Source of the DNA: Pseudomonas sp. SDI
GTDB lineage: Bacteria > Pseudomonadota > Gammaproteobacteria > Pseudomonadales > Pseudomonadaceae
Direction: 5' to 3'
Assembly (NCBI RefSeq): GCF_003105155.1
Contig: NZ_QETK01000007.1
Coordinates: 62,001-126,000 of the forward strand
Length of the DNA: 64,000 nt
The notes beneath the pieces were generated by a model. That model saw only the letters and a list, made by a program, of their open reading frames with translations. It searched no databases and was not told the DNA's origin. Shown here piece after piece: positions 45,780 through 55,084 of this stretch. The position numbers and the translations under genes are program-made. Positions within the stretch are counted from its first letter, which is position 1; each line of letters opens with the position of its first letter.

Positions 45780-46921
45780 TGAGTAATTTCGATCGCATGC
45801 TCTCCAGCGAGGACGTGATGCGCCGGCGTGCGAGCTTTTTGCAGCGCATCCACATCGACGGCCCCTTGCTGATCCTGCTGCTGACCCTCGCCGCCGGCAG
45901 CCTGTTCGTGCTCTATTCGGCCAGCGGCAAGAACTGGGACCTGCTGCTCAAGCAAGCCTCGTCGTTCGGCATCGGCTTGGTGTCGATGTTCGTCATTGCC
46001 CAGCTCGAACCGCGCTTCATGGCGCGTTGGGTGCCACTGGCGTATGTGTTCGGGGTGATCCTGCTGGTGGTGGTGGACATCATGGGCCACAACGCCATGG
46101 GCGCCACCCGCTGGATCAACATCCCCGGGGTGATCCGCTTCCAGCCGTCGGAATTCATGAAGATCATCATGCCGGCAACCATCGCCTGGTACCTGGCCAA
46201 GCGCACCCTGCCGCCGCACCTCAAGCACGTGATGATCAGCCTGATCCTGATCGGTGTGCCGTTCATCCTCATCGTGCGTCAGCCCGACCTGGGCACCGCC
46301 CTGCTGATTCTCGCCTCCGGTGCCTTCGTGCTGTTCATGGGTGGGCTGCGCTGGCGCTGGATCATCAGCGTACTGGCGGCGGCGGTACCGGTGGCCATCG
46401 CAATGTGGTTCTTCGTGATGCACGACTACCAGAAACAGCGTGTGCTGACCTTCCTCGATCCGGAAAGCGATCCGCTGGGCACCGGCTGGAACATCATCCA
46501 GTCGAAAGCCGCCATCGGTTCCGGCGGGGTGTTTGGCAAGGGCTGGCTGCTCGGCACCCAGTCGCACCTGGACTTCCTCCCGGAAAGCCACACCGACTTC
46601 ATCATCGCCGTGCTCGGCGAGGAATTCGGCCTGGTCGGTATCTGTGCGCTACTGCTGATCTATCTGCTGCTGATCGGCCGCGGCCTGGTGATTACGGCCC
46701 AGGCCCAGACGCTGTACGGCAAATTGCTGGCCGGCAGCCTGACGATGACCTTCTTCGTCTACGTATTCGTCAACATCGGCATGGTCAGCGGGCTGCTGCC
46801 GGTGGTGGGCGTGCCATTGCCCTTCATTAGTTATGGCGGAACTTCGCTGGTGACGCTGCTGTCAGCGTTTGGGGTTTTGATGTCGATCCACACACACCGC
46901 AAATGGATCGCTCAGGTTTGA
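45776..46921 (+). CDS. rodA: Rod shape-determining protein RodA (SEDS glycosyltransferase)
   Basis: A 381-residue SEDS-family peptidoglycan polymerase with about ten transmembrane helices. Signatures are LYSASGKNWDLLLKQASSFG, GATRWINIPGVIRFQPSEFM and the C-terminal GVPLPFISYGGTSLVTLL. The GTG at 45776 is eight bases from AGGAG; the ATG at 45779 is also possible. It works with PBP2 (upstream) and is followed by genes for other wall enzymes. Confidence 0.96.
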   Translation: MMSNFDRMLSSEDVMRRRASFLQRIHIDGPLLILLLTLAAGSLFVLYSASGKNWDLLLKQASSFGIGLVSMFVIAQLEPRFMARWVPLAYVFGVILLVVVDIMGHNAMGATRWINIPGVIRFQPSEFMKIIMPATIAWYLAKRTLPPHLKHVMISLILIGVPFILIVRQPDLGTALLILASGAFVLFMGGLRWRWIISVLAAAVPVAIAMWFFVMHDYQKQRVLTFLDPESDPLGTGWNIIQSKAAIGSGGVFGKGWLLGTQSHLDFLPESHTDFIIAVLGEEFGLVGICALLLIYLLLIGRGLVITAQAQTLYGKLLAGSLTMTFFVYVFVNIGMVSGLLPVVGVPLPFISYGGTSLVTLLSAFGVLMSIHTHRKWIAQV

Positions 46922-46938
46922 ATAAGGTGAACAACTAC

Positions 46939-47949
46939 ATGCAAGTAATGCGTGGCTGGGCGGCTCGTTGCGCGCCCTGGGTCGGTTTCTGTGCGCTGCT
47001 CGTTACTGCGCAGGGCGTCCGGGCCGGCGACTACGACGGGTCGCCCCAGGTTGCCGAGTTCGTCGGTGAAATGACCCGCGACTACGGTTTTGCCGGTGAA
47101 CAGCTGATGGGCGTGTTTCGCGAGGTGCAGCGCAAGCAGTCGATCATCGACGCCATCTCGCGCCCGGCCGAACGGGTAAAACCGTGGAAGGAGTACCGGC
47201 CGATGTTCATCACCGACGCGCGCATCGCCCGTGGTGTCGACTTCTGGCGCCAGCACGAGGCCACCCTGGCGCGCGCCGAGCAGGAGTACGGGGTGCCGGC
47301 CCAGGTGATCGTCGCGATCATTGGCGTCGAAACCTTCTTTGGCCGCAATACCGGCAACTATCGGGTGATCGACGCACTGTCGACCCTGGGCTTCGATTAC
47401 CCGCCGCGTGCCGAGTTCTTCCGCAAGGAGCTGCGCGAGTTCCTTTTGCTGGCCCGTGAAGAGCAGGTCGACCCGCTCACCCTGAAGGGGTCTTACGCCG
47501 GGGCCATGGGCCTGCCGCAGTTCATGCCGAGCAGCTTCCGCGCCTACGCCGTGGACTTCGACGGCGACGGCCATATCAACATCTGGAACAACCCGGACGA
47601 TGCCATCGGCAGCGTCGCCAGCTATTTCAAGCGCCACGGCTGGGTGGCCGGGCAAGCGGTGGTCAGCCGCGCGCAGGTACGCGGCGAGCGTGTCGACGAG
47701 GGCCTGAGCCCGGGCATCGAGGCGGTCAAGACCGTCGCAGAGTTGCGGGCACTGGGTTGGTCGAGTCATGATGCGCTGCGCGATGATCTGCCGGTCACCG
47801 CTTTCCGGCTCGAAGGCGACAACGGCCCCGAATACTGGCTGGGCCTGAAGAACTTCTACGCGATCACTCGCTACAACCGCAGCGTGATGTACGCCATGGC
47901 GGTACATCAACTCTCGGACCAGCTGGTTCAAGCACGAGGCGCCCGGTAA
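46939..47949 (+). CDS. mltB: Lytic murein transglycosylase B (MltB/SltB1 type)
   Basis: A 336-residue family 3 lytic transglycosylase that cleaves the glycan backbone of peptidoglycan. The catalytic glutamate is in IIGVETFFGRNTG, with GSYAGAMGLPQFMPSSFRAY and VDFDGDGHINIWNNPDDAIG as further signatures. I take the ATG at 46939, whose product has a clean signal peptide ending VRA/GD and AAGGTG upstream; an ATG at 46903 inside rodA is possible. No lipobox cysteine is seen at the cleavage site, so it is probably soluble (SltB1-like) rather than lipidated. Confidence 0.93.
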   Translation: MQVMRGWAARCAPWVGFCALLVTAQGVRAGDYDGSPQVAEFVGEMTRDYGFAGEQLMGVFREVQRKQSIIDAISRPAERVKPWKEYRPMFITDARIARGVDFWRQHEATLARAEQEYGVPAQVIVAIIGVETFFGRNTGNYRVIDALSTLGFDYPPRAEFFRKELREFLLLAREEQVDPLTLKGSYAGAMGLPQFMPSSFRAYAVDFDGDGHINIWNNPDDAIGSVASYFKRHGWVAGQAVVSRAQVRGERVDEGLSPGIEAVKTVAELRALGWSSHDALRDDLPVTAFRLEGDNGPEYWLGLKNFYAITRYNRSVMYAMAVHQLSDQLVQARGAR

Positions 47950-48947
47950 TGCGCGTACTGTTCTCTGACACTTCCCTGAAACTGATCGGCTGCGTGGCCC
48001 TGGGTGCACTGCTGGTCAGTTGCTCCTCCAGCCGCCCGGCATCGTCCGGTGGCGGCGCGGTCGTTCGCGCCAAGCCGGGCCTGGATATCAACCGGGCGCA
48101 CAAAGATGGTGCGCCGTGGTGGGACGTCGATGTCTCGAAGATCCCCGATGCCACCCCCACCGTGCACACCGGCCCGTACAAGGCCAACCCCTACACGGTG
48201 CTGGGCAAGACCTATTTCCCGATCCCCGAGTCGCGCAACTACGTTGCCCAGGGCACCGCGTCCTGGTACGGCACCAAGTTCCACGGCCAGAACACTGCCA
48301 ACGGCGAGGTCTACGACCTCTACGGCATGAGCGCGGCGCACAAGACCCTGCCGTTGCCCAGCTACGTCAAGGTGACCAACCTGGACAACAACCGCACGGT
48401 GATCCTGCGGGTCAACGACCGCGGGCCGTTCTATTCCGACCGGATCATCGACCTGTCCTACGCTGCGGCGAAGAAGCTCGGCTACGCCGAGACCGGTACC
48501 GCCCGCGTGCGCGTCGAAGGCATCGACCCGCAACAGTGGTGGGCGCAGCGTGGTCGCCCGGCACCGATGGTGCTCGAGCAGCCGCAGGTCGCCCAGACCC
48601 AGGCACTGCCAGCCAGCACCGGCACCGTCGAGCAGTGGACGCCGCCGCCACAGCAGCACGCTGCCTCGGTCGTGCCGGTGCAGGTCGCCAGCGGCAACAA
48701 TGTCGCGGCCGGCTCCGGGGTATTCCTGCAGGTCGGCGCATTTGCCAACCCGGATGCCGCCGAGTTGCTACGCTCCAAGCTCAGTGGCATGGTCAGCGCG
48801 CCGGTGTTCATCAGCTCCATCGTGCGTAACCAGCAAACCCTGCACCGGGTGCGCCTGGGGCCGATCAACAGCCAGGGTGAAGCCCAGCAGATGCAGGACA
48901 GCCTGCGGCTGGCCAATCTGGGGCAACCCAAAGTCGTGACGGACTGA
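47949..48947 (+). CDS. rlpA: Septal-ring lytic transglycosylase RlpA (lipoprotein)
   Basis: A 332-residue outer-membrane lipoprotein (lipobox LLVSC). The double-psi beta-barrel has GTASWYGTKFHGQNTANGEV and ILRVNDRGPFYSDRIIDLSY with the catalytic Asp and His region, and a C-terminal SPOR domain (about 255-332) that targets denuded septal glycan. In P. aeruginosa RlpA cleaves peptide-free glycan strands. Its ATG overlaps the mltB stop by one base. Confidence 0.95.
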   Translation: MRVLFSDTSLKLIGCVALGALLVSCSSSRPASSGGGAVVRAKPGLDINRAHKDGAPWWDVDVSKIPDATPTVHTGPYKANPYTVLGKTYFPIPESRNYVAQGTASWYGTKFHGQNTANGEVYDLYGMSAAHKTLPLPSYVKVTNLDNNRTVILRVNDRGPFYSDRIIDLSYAAAKKLGYAETGTARVRVEGIDPQQWWAQRGRPAPMVLEQPQVAQTQALPASTGTVEQWTPPPQQHAASVVPVQVASGNNVAAGSGVFLQVGAFANPDAAELLRSKLSGMVSAPVFISSIVRNQQTLHRVRLGPINSQGEAQQMQDSLRLANLGQPKVVTD

Positions 48948-49083
48948 TCGGGGGGACTGATCGGTTTGTCATGTAGCCGGGCCGAACAGCCATGTACAAT
49001 GGCCGTTTTGCTCACCAGGGCCTGGCCCTGGAAACACGTTTTGCCCAACAGGGCATGAGCCCATTAGCCATTTCGAGAGACGG

Positions 49084-50244
49084 ATGAACATCACCACCTT
49101 TGCCAAACGCCTTTGCCTGCTTGTACCGCTGATGATCGCCCCTGCCGCTTTCGCGGCAGAGCAGATGATGCCGTCGCCGCCGCAACTGGCAGCCAAGTCC
49201 TACGTGCTCATGGAGGCCTCCAGCGGCAACATCCTGGTCGAGAACAATGGCGACCAGCGCCTGCCGCCGGCGAGCCTGACCAAGTTGATGACCGCCTACA
49301 TCGCGACCCTCGACATCCGTCGCGGGCAGATCGGCGAGAGCGACCCGGTCACCGTCAGCGAAAACGCCTGGCGTACCGGTGGTTCGCGGATGTTCATCAA
49401 GGTGGGCAGCCAGGTCACCGTCAGCGACCTGCTGCACGGCATCATCATCCAGTCCGGTAACGACGCCAGTGTCGCTCTGGCCGAGCACATTGCCGGCAGC
49501 GAAGATGCGTTCGCCGACATGATGAACAAGACCGCGGCCGACCTGGGCATGAGCAACAGCCACTTCATGAACCCGACCGGCCTGCCGAACCCCGAGCACT
49601 ACTCCTCGGCGCACGACATGGCGGTACTGGCACGCGCAATCATCAACGAAGACCCGGCCCACTATGCGATCTACTCGCAGAAGGAGTTCTTCTGGAACAA
49701 CATCAAGCAGCCTAACCGTAACCTGCTGCTGTGGCGTGACAAGACCGTCGACGGTCTGAAAACCGGCCACACCGATGAAGCCGGCTACTGCATGGTGTCG
49801 TCGGCCGTCCGTGACGGCATGCGCCTGATCGCCGTGGTCTTCGGTACCAACAGCGAGCAATCACGCGCTGCCGAGACGCAAAAACTGCTGACGTACGGCT
49901 TCCGCTTCTTCGAAACCCAGACCTTCTACCAGAAGGGCACCGAGCTGGCCCAGGCGCCAGTTTGGAAAGGCACTGCAAGCCAGGTCAAAGCCGGTCTTGC
50001 CGAAGACCTGACCATGACTTTGCCTAAAGGCCAATTGAAGAAACTGGCAGCAAGCATGACCATGAACCCGCAACTGACCGCGCCAATCGCCAAAGGTGAC
50101 GTGATCGGTAAAGTGGAAGTCAAACTGGACGACAACGTTGTCCACAGCGCTGATCTGATCGCGCTGGACGGCGTCGAGGAAGGTGGTTTCTTCCGTCGGG
50201 TGTGGGATAGCATTCGTCTATTCTTCTACGGGTTGTTCAACTGA
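49084..50244 (+). CDS. dacA: D-alanyl-D-alanine carboxypeptidase (PBP5/DacA)
   Basis: A 386-residue low-molecular-weight penicillin-binding protein that trims the terminal D-Ala of pentapeptides. Signal peptide ends AFA/AE. Catalytic motifs: SLTK (PPASLTKLMTAYI), SGN (IIQSGNDASVAL) and KTG (DGLKTGHTDEAGY). A C-terminal beta domain and an amphipathic anchor (FFRRVWDSIRLFFYGLFN) hold it to the inner membrane. TACAAT at 48995-49000 is a possible -10 in the 136-bp gap before it. Confidence 0.97.
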   Translation: MNITTFAKRLCLLVPLMIAPAAFAAEQMMPSPPQLAAKSYVLMEASSGNILVENNGDQRLPPASLTKLMTAYIATLDIRRGQIGESDPVTVSENAWRTGGSRMFIKVGSQVTVSDLLHGIIIQSGNDASVALAEHIAGSEDAFADMMNKTAADLGMSNSHFMNPTGLPNPEHYSSAHDMAVLARAIINEDPAHYAIYSQKEFFWNNIKQPNRNLLLWRDKTVDGLKTGHTDEAGYCMVSSAVRDGMRLIAVVFGTNSEQSRAAETQKLLTYGFRFFETQTFYQKGTELAQAPVWKGTASQVKAGLAEDLTMTLPKGQLKKLAASMTMNPQLTAPIAKGDVIGKVEVKLDDNVVHSADLIALDGVEEGGFFRRVWDSIRLFFYGLFN

Positions 50245-50258
50245 TATCGTGACCTGCC

Positions 50259-50285
50259 ACGCCCCCGCCAACCACGCGGGGGCGT
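50259..50285 (+). terminator. Hairpin after dacA
   Basis: ACGCCCCCGC (50259-50268) pairs with GCGGGGGCGT (50276-50285), a 10-bp GC-rich stem, followed by TGTTGTTG. The T-tract is interrupted. It lies between dacA and the ybeD-lipB-lipA genes. Confidence 0.6.
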
Positions 50286-50317
50286 TGTTGTTGCCACGGC
50301 TTACGAGGCCGTTACTG

Positions 50318-50590
50318 ATGAGCGAAGACGTCAAATCGCACAAAATCGAATTCCCATGCGCCGATTACGCAATCAAGGTAATCGGTGACACCGGCGTCGG
50401 GTTCAAGGACAAAATTGTCGAGATCCTGAAGAAACACGCCGAAGTCGACATGAGTACCCTGGCCGAGCGCCAGAGCAAGGAAGGCAAGTACACCACCGTG
50501 CAGCTGCATATCGTCGCCACCGGCGAAGACCAGTTGCAGGACATCAACAGTGCCTTGCGGGCCACCGGTTTCGTGAAAATGGTGCTCTGA
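50318..50590 (+). CDS. ybeD: YbeD family protein (DUF493)
   Basis: A 90-residue ACT-like small protein of the YbeD family, encoded next to lipB in many proteobacteria but with no firmly established function. It starts [20 protein letters not shown] and has [20 protein letters not shown] near the C-terminus. The start was chosen by family length. Its stop overlaps the lipB ATG by one base. Confidence 0.92.
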   Translation: MSEDVKSHKIEFPCADYAIKVIGDTGVGFKDKIVEILKKHAEVDMSTLAERQSKEGKYTTVQLHIVATGEDQLQDINSALRATGFVKMVL

Positions 50591-51237
50591 TGCCCGCAAG
50601 CCTCGGCTTTCGCGATCTTGGACTGTTGCCTTACGAGCCGGTGCTCGAGGCCATGCGCCGGTTCACCGACCAGCGTGGCCCGCACAGCGGCGACGAAGTC
50701 TGGCTGGTCGAGCACCCGGCGGTGTTCACCCAGGGCCAGGCGGGCAAGGCCGAGCACCTGTTGGTGCCCGGCGATATTCCGGTGGTGCAGACCGACCGGG
50801 GCGGTCAGGTGACTTATCACGGTCCTGGCCAGTTGGTGGCGTATCTGTTGTTGGATGTTCGCCGACTCGGCTTTGGCGTGCGCGATCTGGTGTCGCGGAT
50901 CGAACGCTGCCTGATCGAGTTGCTGGCAAGTTATGACGTCGAGGCGGCGGCCAAGCCGGATGCGCCTGGCGTGTATGTCGACGGGGCGAAAATCGCCTCT
51001 CTCGGCCTGAGGATTCGCAATGGCTGTTCGTTCCATGGCCTTGCTCTGAACGTGGACATGGACCTTGCGCCATTCCGCCGGATTAACCCCTGTGGGTATG
51101 CGGGGCTGGCTATGACCCAGCTGCGCGACCAGGCAGGTCCGATCGAACTCCATGAGGTAAGGGCAAGGCTGCGCGGGCAGCTGGTCAAGCACCTCGACTA
51201 TGCTGAGCAGACGACCCTTACGGGCGGAATCGACTGA
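50590..51237 (+). CDS. lipB: Octanoyl-[acyl-carrier-protein]:protein transferase LipB
   Basis: A 215-residue enzyme that moves octanoate from acyl carrier protein to lipoyl-domain lysines. The motif [18 protein letters not shown] is intact and the catalytic Cys lies in [16 protein letters not shown], with Lys in [12 protein letters not shown]. It precedes lipA by 2 bp. Confidence 0.96.
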   Translation: MPASLGFRDLGLLPYEPVLEAMRRFTDQRGPHSGDEVWLVEHPAVFTQGQAGKAEHLLVPGDIPVVQTDRGGQVTYHGPGQLVAYLLLDVRRLGFGVRDLVSRIERCLIELLASYDVEAAAKPDAPGVYVDGAKIASLGLRIRNGCSFHGLALNVDMDLAPFRRINPCGYAGLAMTQLRDQAGPIELHEVRARLRGQLVKHLDYAEQTTLTGGID

Positions 51238-51239
51238 AT

Positions 51240-52244
51240 ATGACTATCGTGCAAGAGCCGGCGCTGAACGCCGTGCAAAACGTCACCCCGCCGCGACCGA
51301 AGGTCGAAGCCGGTGTGAAACTGCGTGGCGCGGAAAAAGTAGCGCGCATCCCGGTAAAGATCATCCCTACCGACGAACTGCCGAAAAAGCCTGACTGGAT
51401 TCGCGTGCGCATCCCGGTTTCGCCGGAAGTCGACCGTATCAAGCAGCTGCTGCGCAAGCACAAGCTGCACAGTGTTTGCGAGGAAGCCTCGTGCCCGAAC
51501 CTGGGCGAGTGCTTCTCCGGTGGTACTGCCACCTTCATGATCATGGGTGACATCTGCACCCGTCGTTGTCCGTTCTGCGACGTCGGCCACGGCCGGCCGA
51601 AGCCACTGGACGTCGACGAGCCGAAGAACCTGGCCGTGGCCATTGCCGACTTGCGCCTGAAGTATGTGGTGATCACCTCGGTGGACCGCGATGACCTGCG
51701 TGACGGCGGTGCCCAGCACTTTGCCGACTGCATCCGCGAGATCCGCGCGCTATCGCCGGGCGTGCAGCTGGAAACCCTGGTTCCGGACTACCGCGGACGG
51801 ATGGACGTAGCCTTGGCGATCACTGCCGAAACCCCGCCGGATGTGTTCAACCACAACCTGGAAACCGTGCCGCGCCTGTACAAGGCGGCGCGTCCGGGGT
51901 CGGACTACCAGTGGTCGTTGACCTTGCTGCAGAAGTTCAAGGAGTTGGTACCGCATGTACCGACCAAGTCCGGCCTGATGCTGGGGCTGGGCGAGACCGA
52001 CGAAGAAGTGATCGAGGTGATGCATCGCATGCGCGAGCACAACATCGATATGCTGACCCTTGGCCAGTACCTGCAACCGTCGCGCAGCCACTTGCCGGTG
52101 CAGCGGTTCGTGCACCCGGACACCTTCGCCTGGTTCGCCGAGGAAGGCTACAAGATGGGCTTCAAGAACGTTGCCTCGGGTCCACTGGTGCGCTCTTCGT
52201 ACCACGCCGACCAGCAGGCGCACGAGGCCAAGATCAAACTCTGA
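51240..52244 (+). CDS. lipA: Lipoyl synthase LipA
   Basis: A 334-residue radical SAM enzyme that inserts two sulfurs into protein-bound octanoate. The auxiliary cluster cysteines are in [12 protein letters not shown] and the radical SAM motif is [10 protein letters not shown] (CxxxCxxC). The C-terminal RSSYHAD provides the serine ligand of the auxiliary cluster. It ends the lipB-lipA unit and is followed 17 bp later by a strong terminator. Confidence 0.97.
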   Translation: MTIVQEPALNAVQNVTPPRPKVEAGVKLRGAEKVARIPVKIIPTDELPKKPDWIRVRIPVSPEVDRIKQLLRKHKLHSVCEEASCPNLGECFSGGTATFMIMGDICTRRCPFCDVGHGRPKPLDVDEPKNLAVAIADLRLKYVVITSVDRDDLRDGGAQHFADCIREIRALSPGVQLETLVPDYRGRMDVALAITAETPPDVFNHNLETVPRLYKAARPGSDYQWSLTLLQKFKELVPHVPTKSGLMLGLGETDEEVIEVMHRMREHNIDMLTLGQYLQPSRSHLPVQRFVHPDTFAWFAEEGYKMGFKNVASGPLVRSSYHADQQAHEAKIKL

Positions 52245-52261
52245 TTGCCGTCTGAGATGCC

Positions 52262-52299
52262 AAAAAGCCCCCGCACCTGTGAAGGTGCGGGGGCTTTTT
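52262..52299. terminator. Strong bidirectional terminator between lipA and the convergent mltB-like gene
   Basis: A perfect 16-bp inverted repeat AAAAAGCCCCCGCACC / GGTGCGGGGGCTTTTT with a 6-nt loop serves both converging transcripts. Confidence 0.93.
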
Positions 52300-52373
52300 G
52301 TTGGCCTGAGGGCCGCATCGCGGGCTCTTGTGGGAGCGGCGGTGCGGCGCCCCGACTCGTCCCACCATGCTGT

Positions 52374-53690
52374 TTAGCGGCTACGCAGGCTCTCAAGCAG
52401 ACGATGCGTCGGGTAGCCATCCGCCGGCCAACCCAGCGACTGCTGCGCGCTGCGGATCGCCTTGCGGGTGTTCGCGCCGATGATCCCGTCGGCGGTGCCG
52501 GCGTCGAACTGCCGGGCGCTGAGCAGGGTCTGCAGCTCGATGCGTTCGCTACGGCTCAGTGGCAGGTCGTCTTTCGGCCAGTTGCCCCGGATGAAGCCCG
52601 AATTGTAGAAGCGCTCAGCCAGCAGGCTGACTGCCAGTGCATAGGATGACGAGTTGTTGTACTTGAGGATCGCGCGGAAATTGTCCAGCACCAGGAACGC
52701 CGGGCCCCGTGCACCCGCCGGCAGCAGCAAAGCCGCTGATAGCTGCTGACTGCCGGAAGGCAACGGGTTGCCAGGTGGCAGCGTCACCCCCAGCTGTAGC
52801 CATTCGGCGACAGTTTTACGCTGGCTGCCATCGGCCAGCCAGAAGTCGAAGCCGGTCGGCACCTGCACCTCGAAGCCCCATGGCTCGCCACGCTTCCAGC
52901 CTGAGCTTTGCAGGTAGTGCGCGGTCGAGGCCAGGGCGTCGGCCGAACTGCTCCAGATGTCGCGGCGACCGTCGCCGTCGAAGTCGACGGCGTGGGTGTT
53001 GTAGGTGGTCGGGATGAACTGGGTCTGGCCCATGGCGCCGGCCCAGCTGCCGCGCATGGCGTCGGGCTGGATGTCGCCGTTCTGCAGGATCTGCAATGCC
53101 GCAATCAGTTGCGCCTGAGCGAACGCCGGGCGGCGGCCTTCGTAGGCCAGGGTCGCGAGGGAGCGGATCACCGATTTGTTGCCCTGGAACTGGCCGAAGT
53201 TACTCTCCATGCCCCAGACCGAGACCAGCACGCTGCGGTCGACGCCGTAGCGTTGTTCGAGGCGGGCCAGCAGCTCGGCATGTTTTTCCAGCAGGGCTTT
53301 GCCGTTGCGCACGCGCACTGGCGACAGGGCGCCTTCCAGGTATTCCCATACCGGGCGGCTGAATTCGGGTTGGCTGCGGTCGGCCTTGATCACGTCCACG
53401 TCGACGGTTACCCCGAGGAAGGCGCGGTCGAAGGTGGACGGGCTGATGCCGGCTTGCAGGGCTTGCTCGCGAAAGCCCGCTTGCCATTGGGCAAAGGTTT
53501 GCAGCGGCTGGATTTCCGCGCTGGCTTCGGTTGGGGCAATCGGCAGTGTGACGACGGGGTTGGGCTGGGCCGGAGCCAGGGGCAGCGCATCGGCGGCAGT
53601 AGGGTGCTGCGCACAGGCGACAAGCAGGATGAGGCTGGAGGCAGCGGTCAACTGACGCAGTGGCCAGCGACGGGAAAGGCTGAGGGGCAT
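52374..53690 (-). CDS. Lytic murein transglycosylase lipoprotein with peptidoglycan-binding domain
   Basis: A 438-residue lipoprotein (lipobox LLVAC, Cys25). The family 3 transglycosylase domain has the catalytic Glu in VSVWGMESNFGQFQGN and GSWAGAMGQTQFIPTTYNTH, VDFDGDGRRDIW. A C-terminal peptidoglycan-binding type 1 domain (about 375-435) follows, with TLLSARQFDAGTADGIIGAN. It is a second MltB-type enzyme besides 46939-47949, distinguished by lipidation and the extra domain, like the P. aeruginosa SltB3/SltB2 group. The ATG giving MPLSLSRRWPLRQL was chosen for the signal peptide; the open frame further upstream runs through arfA. Confidence 0.92.
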   Translation of the reverse strand: MPLSLSRRWPLRQLTAASSLILLVACAQHPTAADALPLAPAQPNPVVTLPIAPTEASAEIQPLQTFAQWQAGFREQALQAGISPSTFDRAFLGVTVDVDVIKADRSQPEFSRPVWEYLEGALSPVRVRNGKALLEKHAELLARLEQRYGVDRSVLVSVWGMESNFGQFQGNKSVIRSLATLAYEGRRPAFAQAQLIAALQILQNGDIQPDAMRGSWAGAMGQTQFIPTTYNTHAVDFDGDGRRDIWSSSADALASTAHYLQSSGWKRGEPWGFEVQVPTGFDFWLADGSQRKTVAEWLQLGVTLPPGNPLPSGSQQLSAALLLPAGARGPAFLVLDNFRAILKYNNSSSYALAVSLLAERFYNSGFIRGNWPKDDLPLSRSERIELQTLLSARQFDAGTADGIIGANTRKAIRSAQQSLGWPADGYPTHRLLESLRSR

Positions 53691-53751
53691 GCACAAGTCC
53701 AGGTATTTCAAGTCAGGTGCCGACCATACCATGCCTGTGGTTTTCGTGCCT

Positions 53752-53916
53752 TCATGCGGCCAAAAAGTAAGAAGCCTCCCAATCTCTCGACTGGAAGGCT
53801 TCGCGGCGGTAGCTGCCTTTGCCTTTACCTGAGCGTTCCTGGCGGCTGCGGAACAGGGGTTGGGCAATGATCGATTTGGCCTTGTTGGGGCCTGGTTTTG
53901 CAGGCTTTTTGCTCAT
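53752..53916 (-). CDS. arfA: Alternative ribosome-rescue factor A
   Basis: A 54-residue basic protein, MSKKPAKPGPNKAKSIIAQP to DWEASYFLAA. It shares the ArfA core with E. coli: PLFRSRQE, KGKGSYRREAF and DWEAS. ArfA binds the empty mRNA channel of stalled 70S ribosomes and recruits RF2 when trans-translation fails. A hairpin with a T-tract lies in the last 17 codons (53761-53802), so most transcripts should be truncated in the frame and lack a stop codon; their product is then tagged by tmRNA and degraded unless tmRNA is limiting. This reproduces the known E. coli control logic. The gene lies 61 bp upstream of the mltB-like gene on the same strand. Confidence 0.9.
   Translation of the reverse strand: MSKKPAKPGPNKAKSIIAQPLFRSRQERSGKGKGSYRREAFQSRDWEASYFLAA
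53761..53802 (-). terminator. Intrinsic terminator inside the arfA coding sequence
   Basis: On the minus strand GAAGCCTTCCA (53802-53792) pairs with TGGGAGGCTTC (53781-53771), 11 bp with one G-U pair and a 10-nt loop, followed by TTACTTTTTG. It ends inside the reading frame before the stop at 53752, so it produces non-stop arfA mRNA. Confidence 0.75.
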
Positions 53917-54010
53917 GACAGGAGGTCCTGTTGAGGGGGAGGTGGGCGCACTATAGGCCGGGTTTTGCGCACTGACAATGCTGGCTTTAATGCCTTGATG
54001 TGGGAGCGGC

Positions 54011-55048
54011 TTATTCGGCGGGGAGTTGCAGCCGTTGCCCGGCCATCAGCAGCGAAAGCCGCGCCAGGCTGGTCCACGGCGAGCCCGGCGCCTGGCCCTT
54101 GATCTGCGCGTCGATGCGCTGTGCATCCTGCAGCAGTTGGCTCCAGCGTTGCGCCGAAAGGCGTTGCAGGGCTTTGCTCATCAGCGGCTTGCGTTTGTCC
54201 CAGACTGGCGGTCGGGCCTGGCTGAAGGCCTTGTCCAGCGGTACGCCCTGGCTGAATTGCTGGGCCAGGCCGGCCAGCACGCGCAACTCGCGGGCCAGCG
54301 CCCAGAGGATCACCGGCGGCTCGACCCCTTCGCCACGCAAGCCCTCAAGCATGCGCAAGGCATGTGTGGCTTCGCCATTGAGGATCGCGTCGACCAGGCC
54401 GAAGACATCGAAGCGCGCGCTGTCGGCCACGGCCGCCTGCACGGTGTCCACGGTGATCGGGTTGCCGTCGGCGAGCAGCTTGAGCTTTTCGATCTCCTGC
54501 GCCGCTGCCAGCAGGTTGCCTTCGACCCGTGCCGCGATCAGTTCCACCGCGTCACGTTGCGCCGACAGCCCGGCCTGCGCCAGACGCTGGTTGATCCACT
54601 GCGGCAACTGGTTGCTGTCCACCGGCCAGATTTGCACGAACTGCACCTGTGCACCCTCGACCAGCGCCTTACCCCACTTGGTCTTTTGCGCGCTGCCGTC
54701 AAGCTTGGGCAGGCTGATCAGCAGCAAGGTGTCTTCGGCAGGCCGCGAGCAATACTCGATCAGCGCTGCCGCACCCTTGTCGCCAGGCTTGCCCGAAGGC
54801 AGGCGCAGCTCCAGCAGGCGGCGCTGGGCGAACAGCGAAAGGCTGGCCCCGGCCTGGAGCAGGGTGCCCCAGTCGAAGTTGGCATCGGCGCTGAACACCT
54901 GGCGTTCGTCGAAGCCCTGCTGGCGGGCCGCCTGGCGAATCGCGTCGGCGGCTTCCTGGCACAGCAGCGGGTCGTCGCCGCTGATCACGTAAACCGGGGT
55001 CAGGTTGCCTTGCAGGTGCTTGTTGAGTTGGGCTGGGGACAGTTTCAT
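54011..55048 (-). CDS. holA: DNA polymerase III delta subunit
   Basis: A 345-residue clamp-loader subunit that opens the sliding clamp. It starts MKLSPAQLNKHLQGNLTPVY and has the AAA+-like wedge region VISGDDPLLCQEAADAIRQA (no ATP-binding loop, as expected for delta) and a helical collar. It follows lptE by 36 bp on the same strand. Confidence 0.95.
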   Translation of the reverse strand: MKLSPAQLNKHLQGNLTPVYVISGDDPLLCQEAADAIRQAARQQGFDERQVFSADANFDWGTLLQAGASLSLFAQRRLLELRLPSGKPGDKGAAALIEYCSRPAEDTLLLISLPKLDGSAQKTKWGKALVEGAQVQFVQIWPVDSNQLPQWINQRLAQAGLSAQRDAVELIAARVEGNLLAAAQEIEKLKLLADGNPITVDTVQAAVADSARFDVFGLVDAILNGEATHALRMLEGLRGEGVEPPVILWALARELRVLAGLAQQFSQGVPLDKAFSQARPPVWDKRKPLMSKALQRLSAQRWSQLLQDAQRIDAQIKGQAPGSPWTSLARLSLLMAGQRLQLPAE

Positions 55049-55056
55049 GGGGAGGG

Positions 55057-55078
55057 ACGGGGCACCGGAGCGCCCCGT
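55057..55078. terminator. Small hairpin between lptE and holA
   Basis: ACGGGGC (55057-55063) and GCCCCGT (55072-55078) form a 7-bp stem with an 8-nt loop and no T-tract; probably a weak processing or stability element inside the leuS-lptE-holA operon. Confidence 0.35.
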
Positions 55079-55084
55079 TCAGGC

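Noticed and set aside
52308..52370. A REP element after the lipA terminator.
   Set aside because: GCATCGCGGG and TGTGGGAGCGG fragments are present, but I could not align a complete element.
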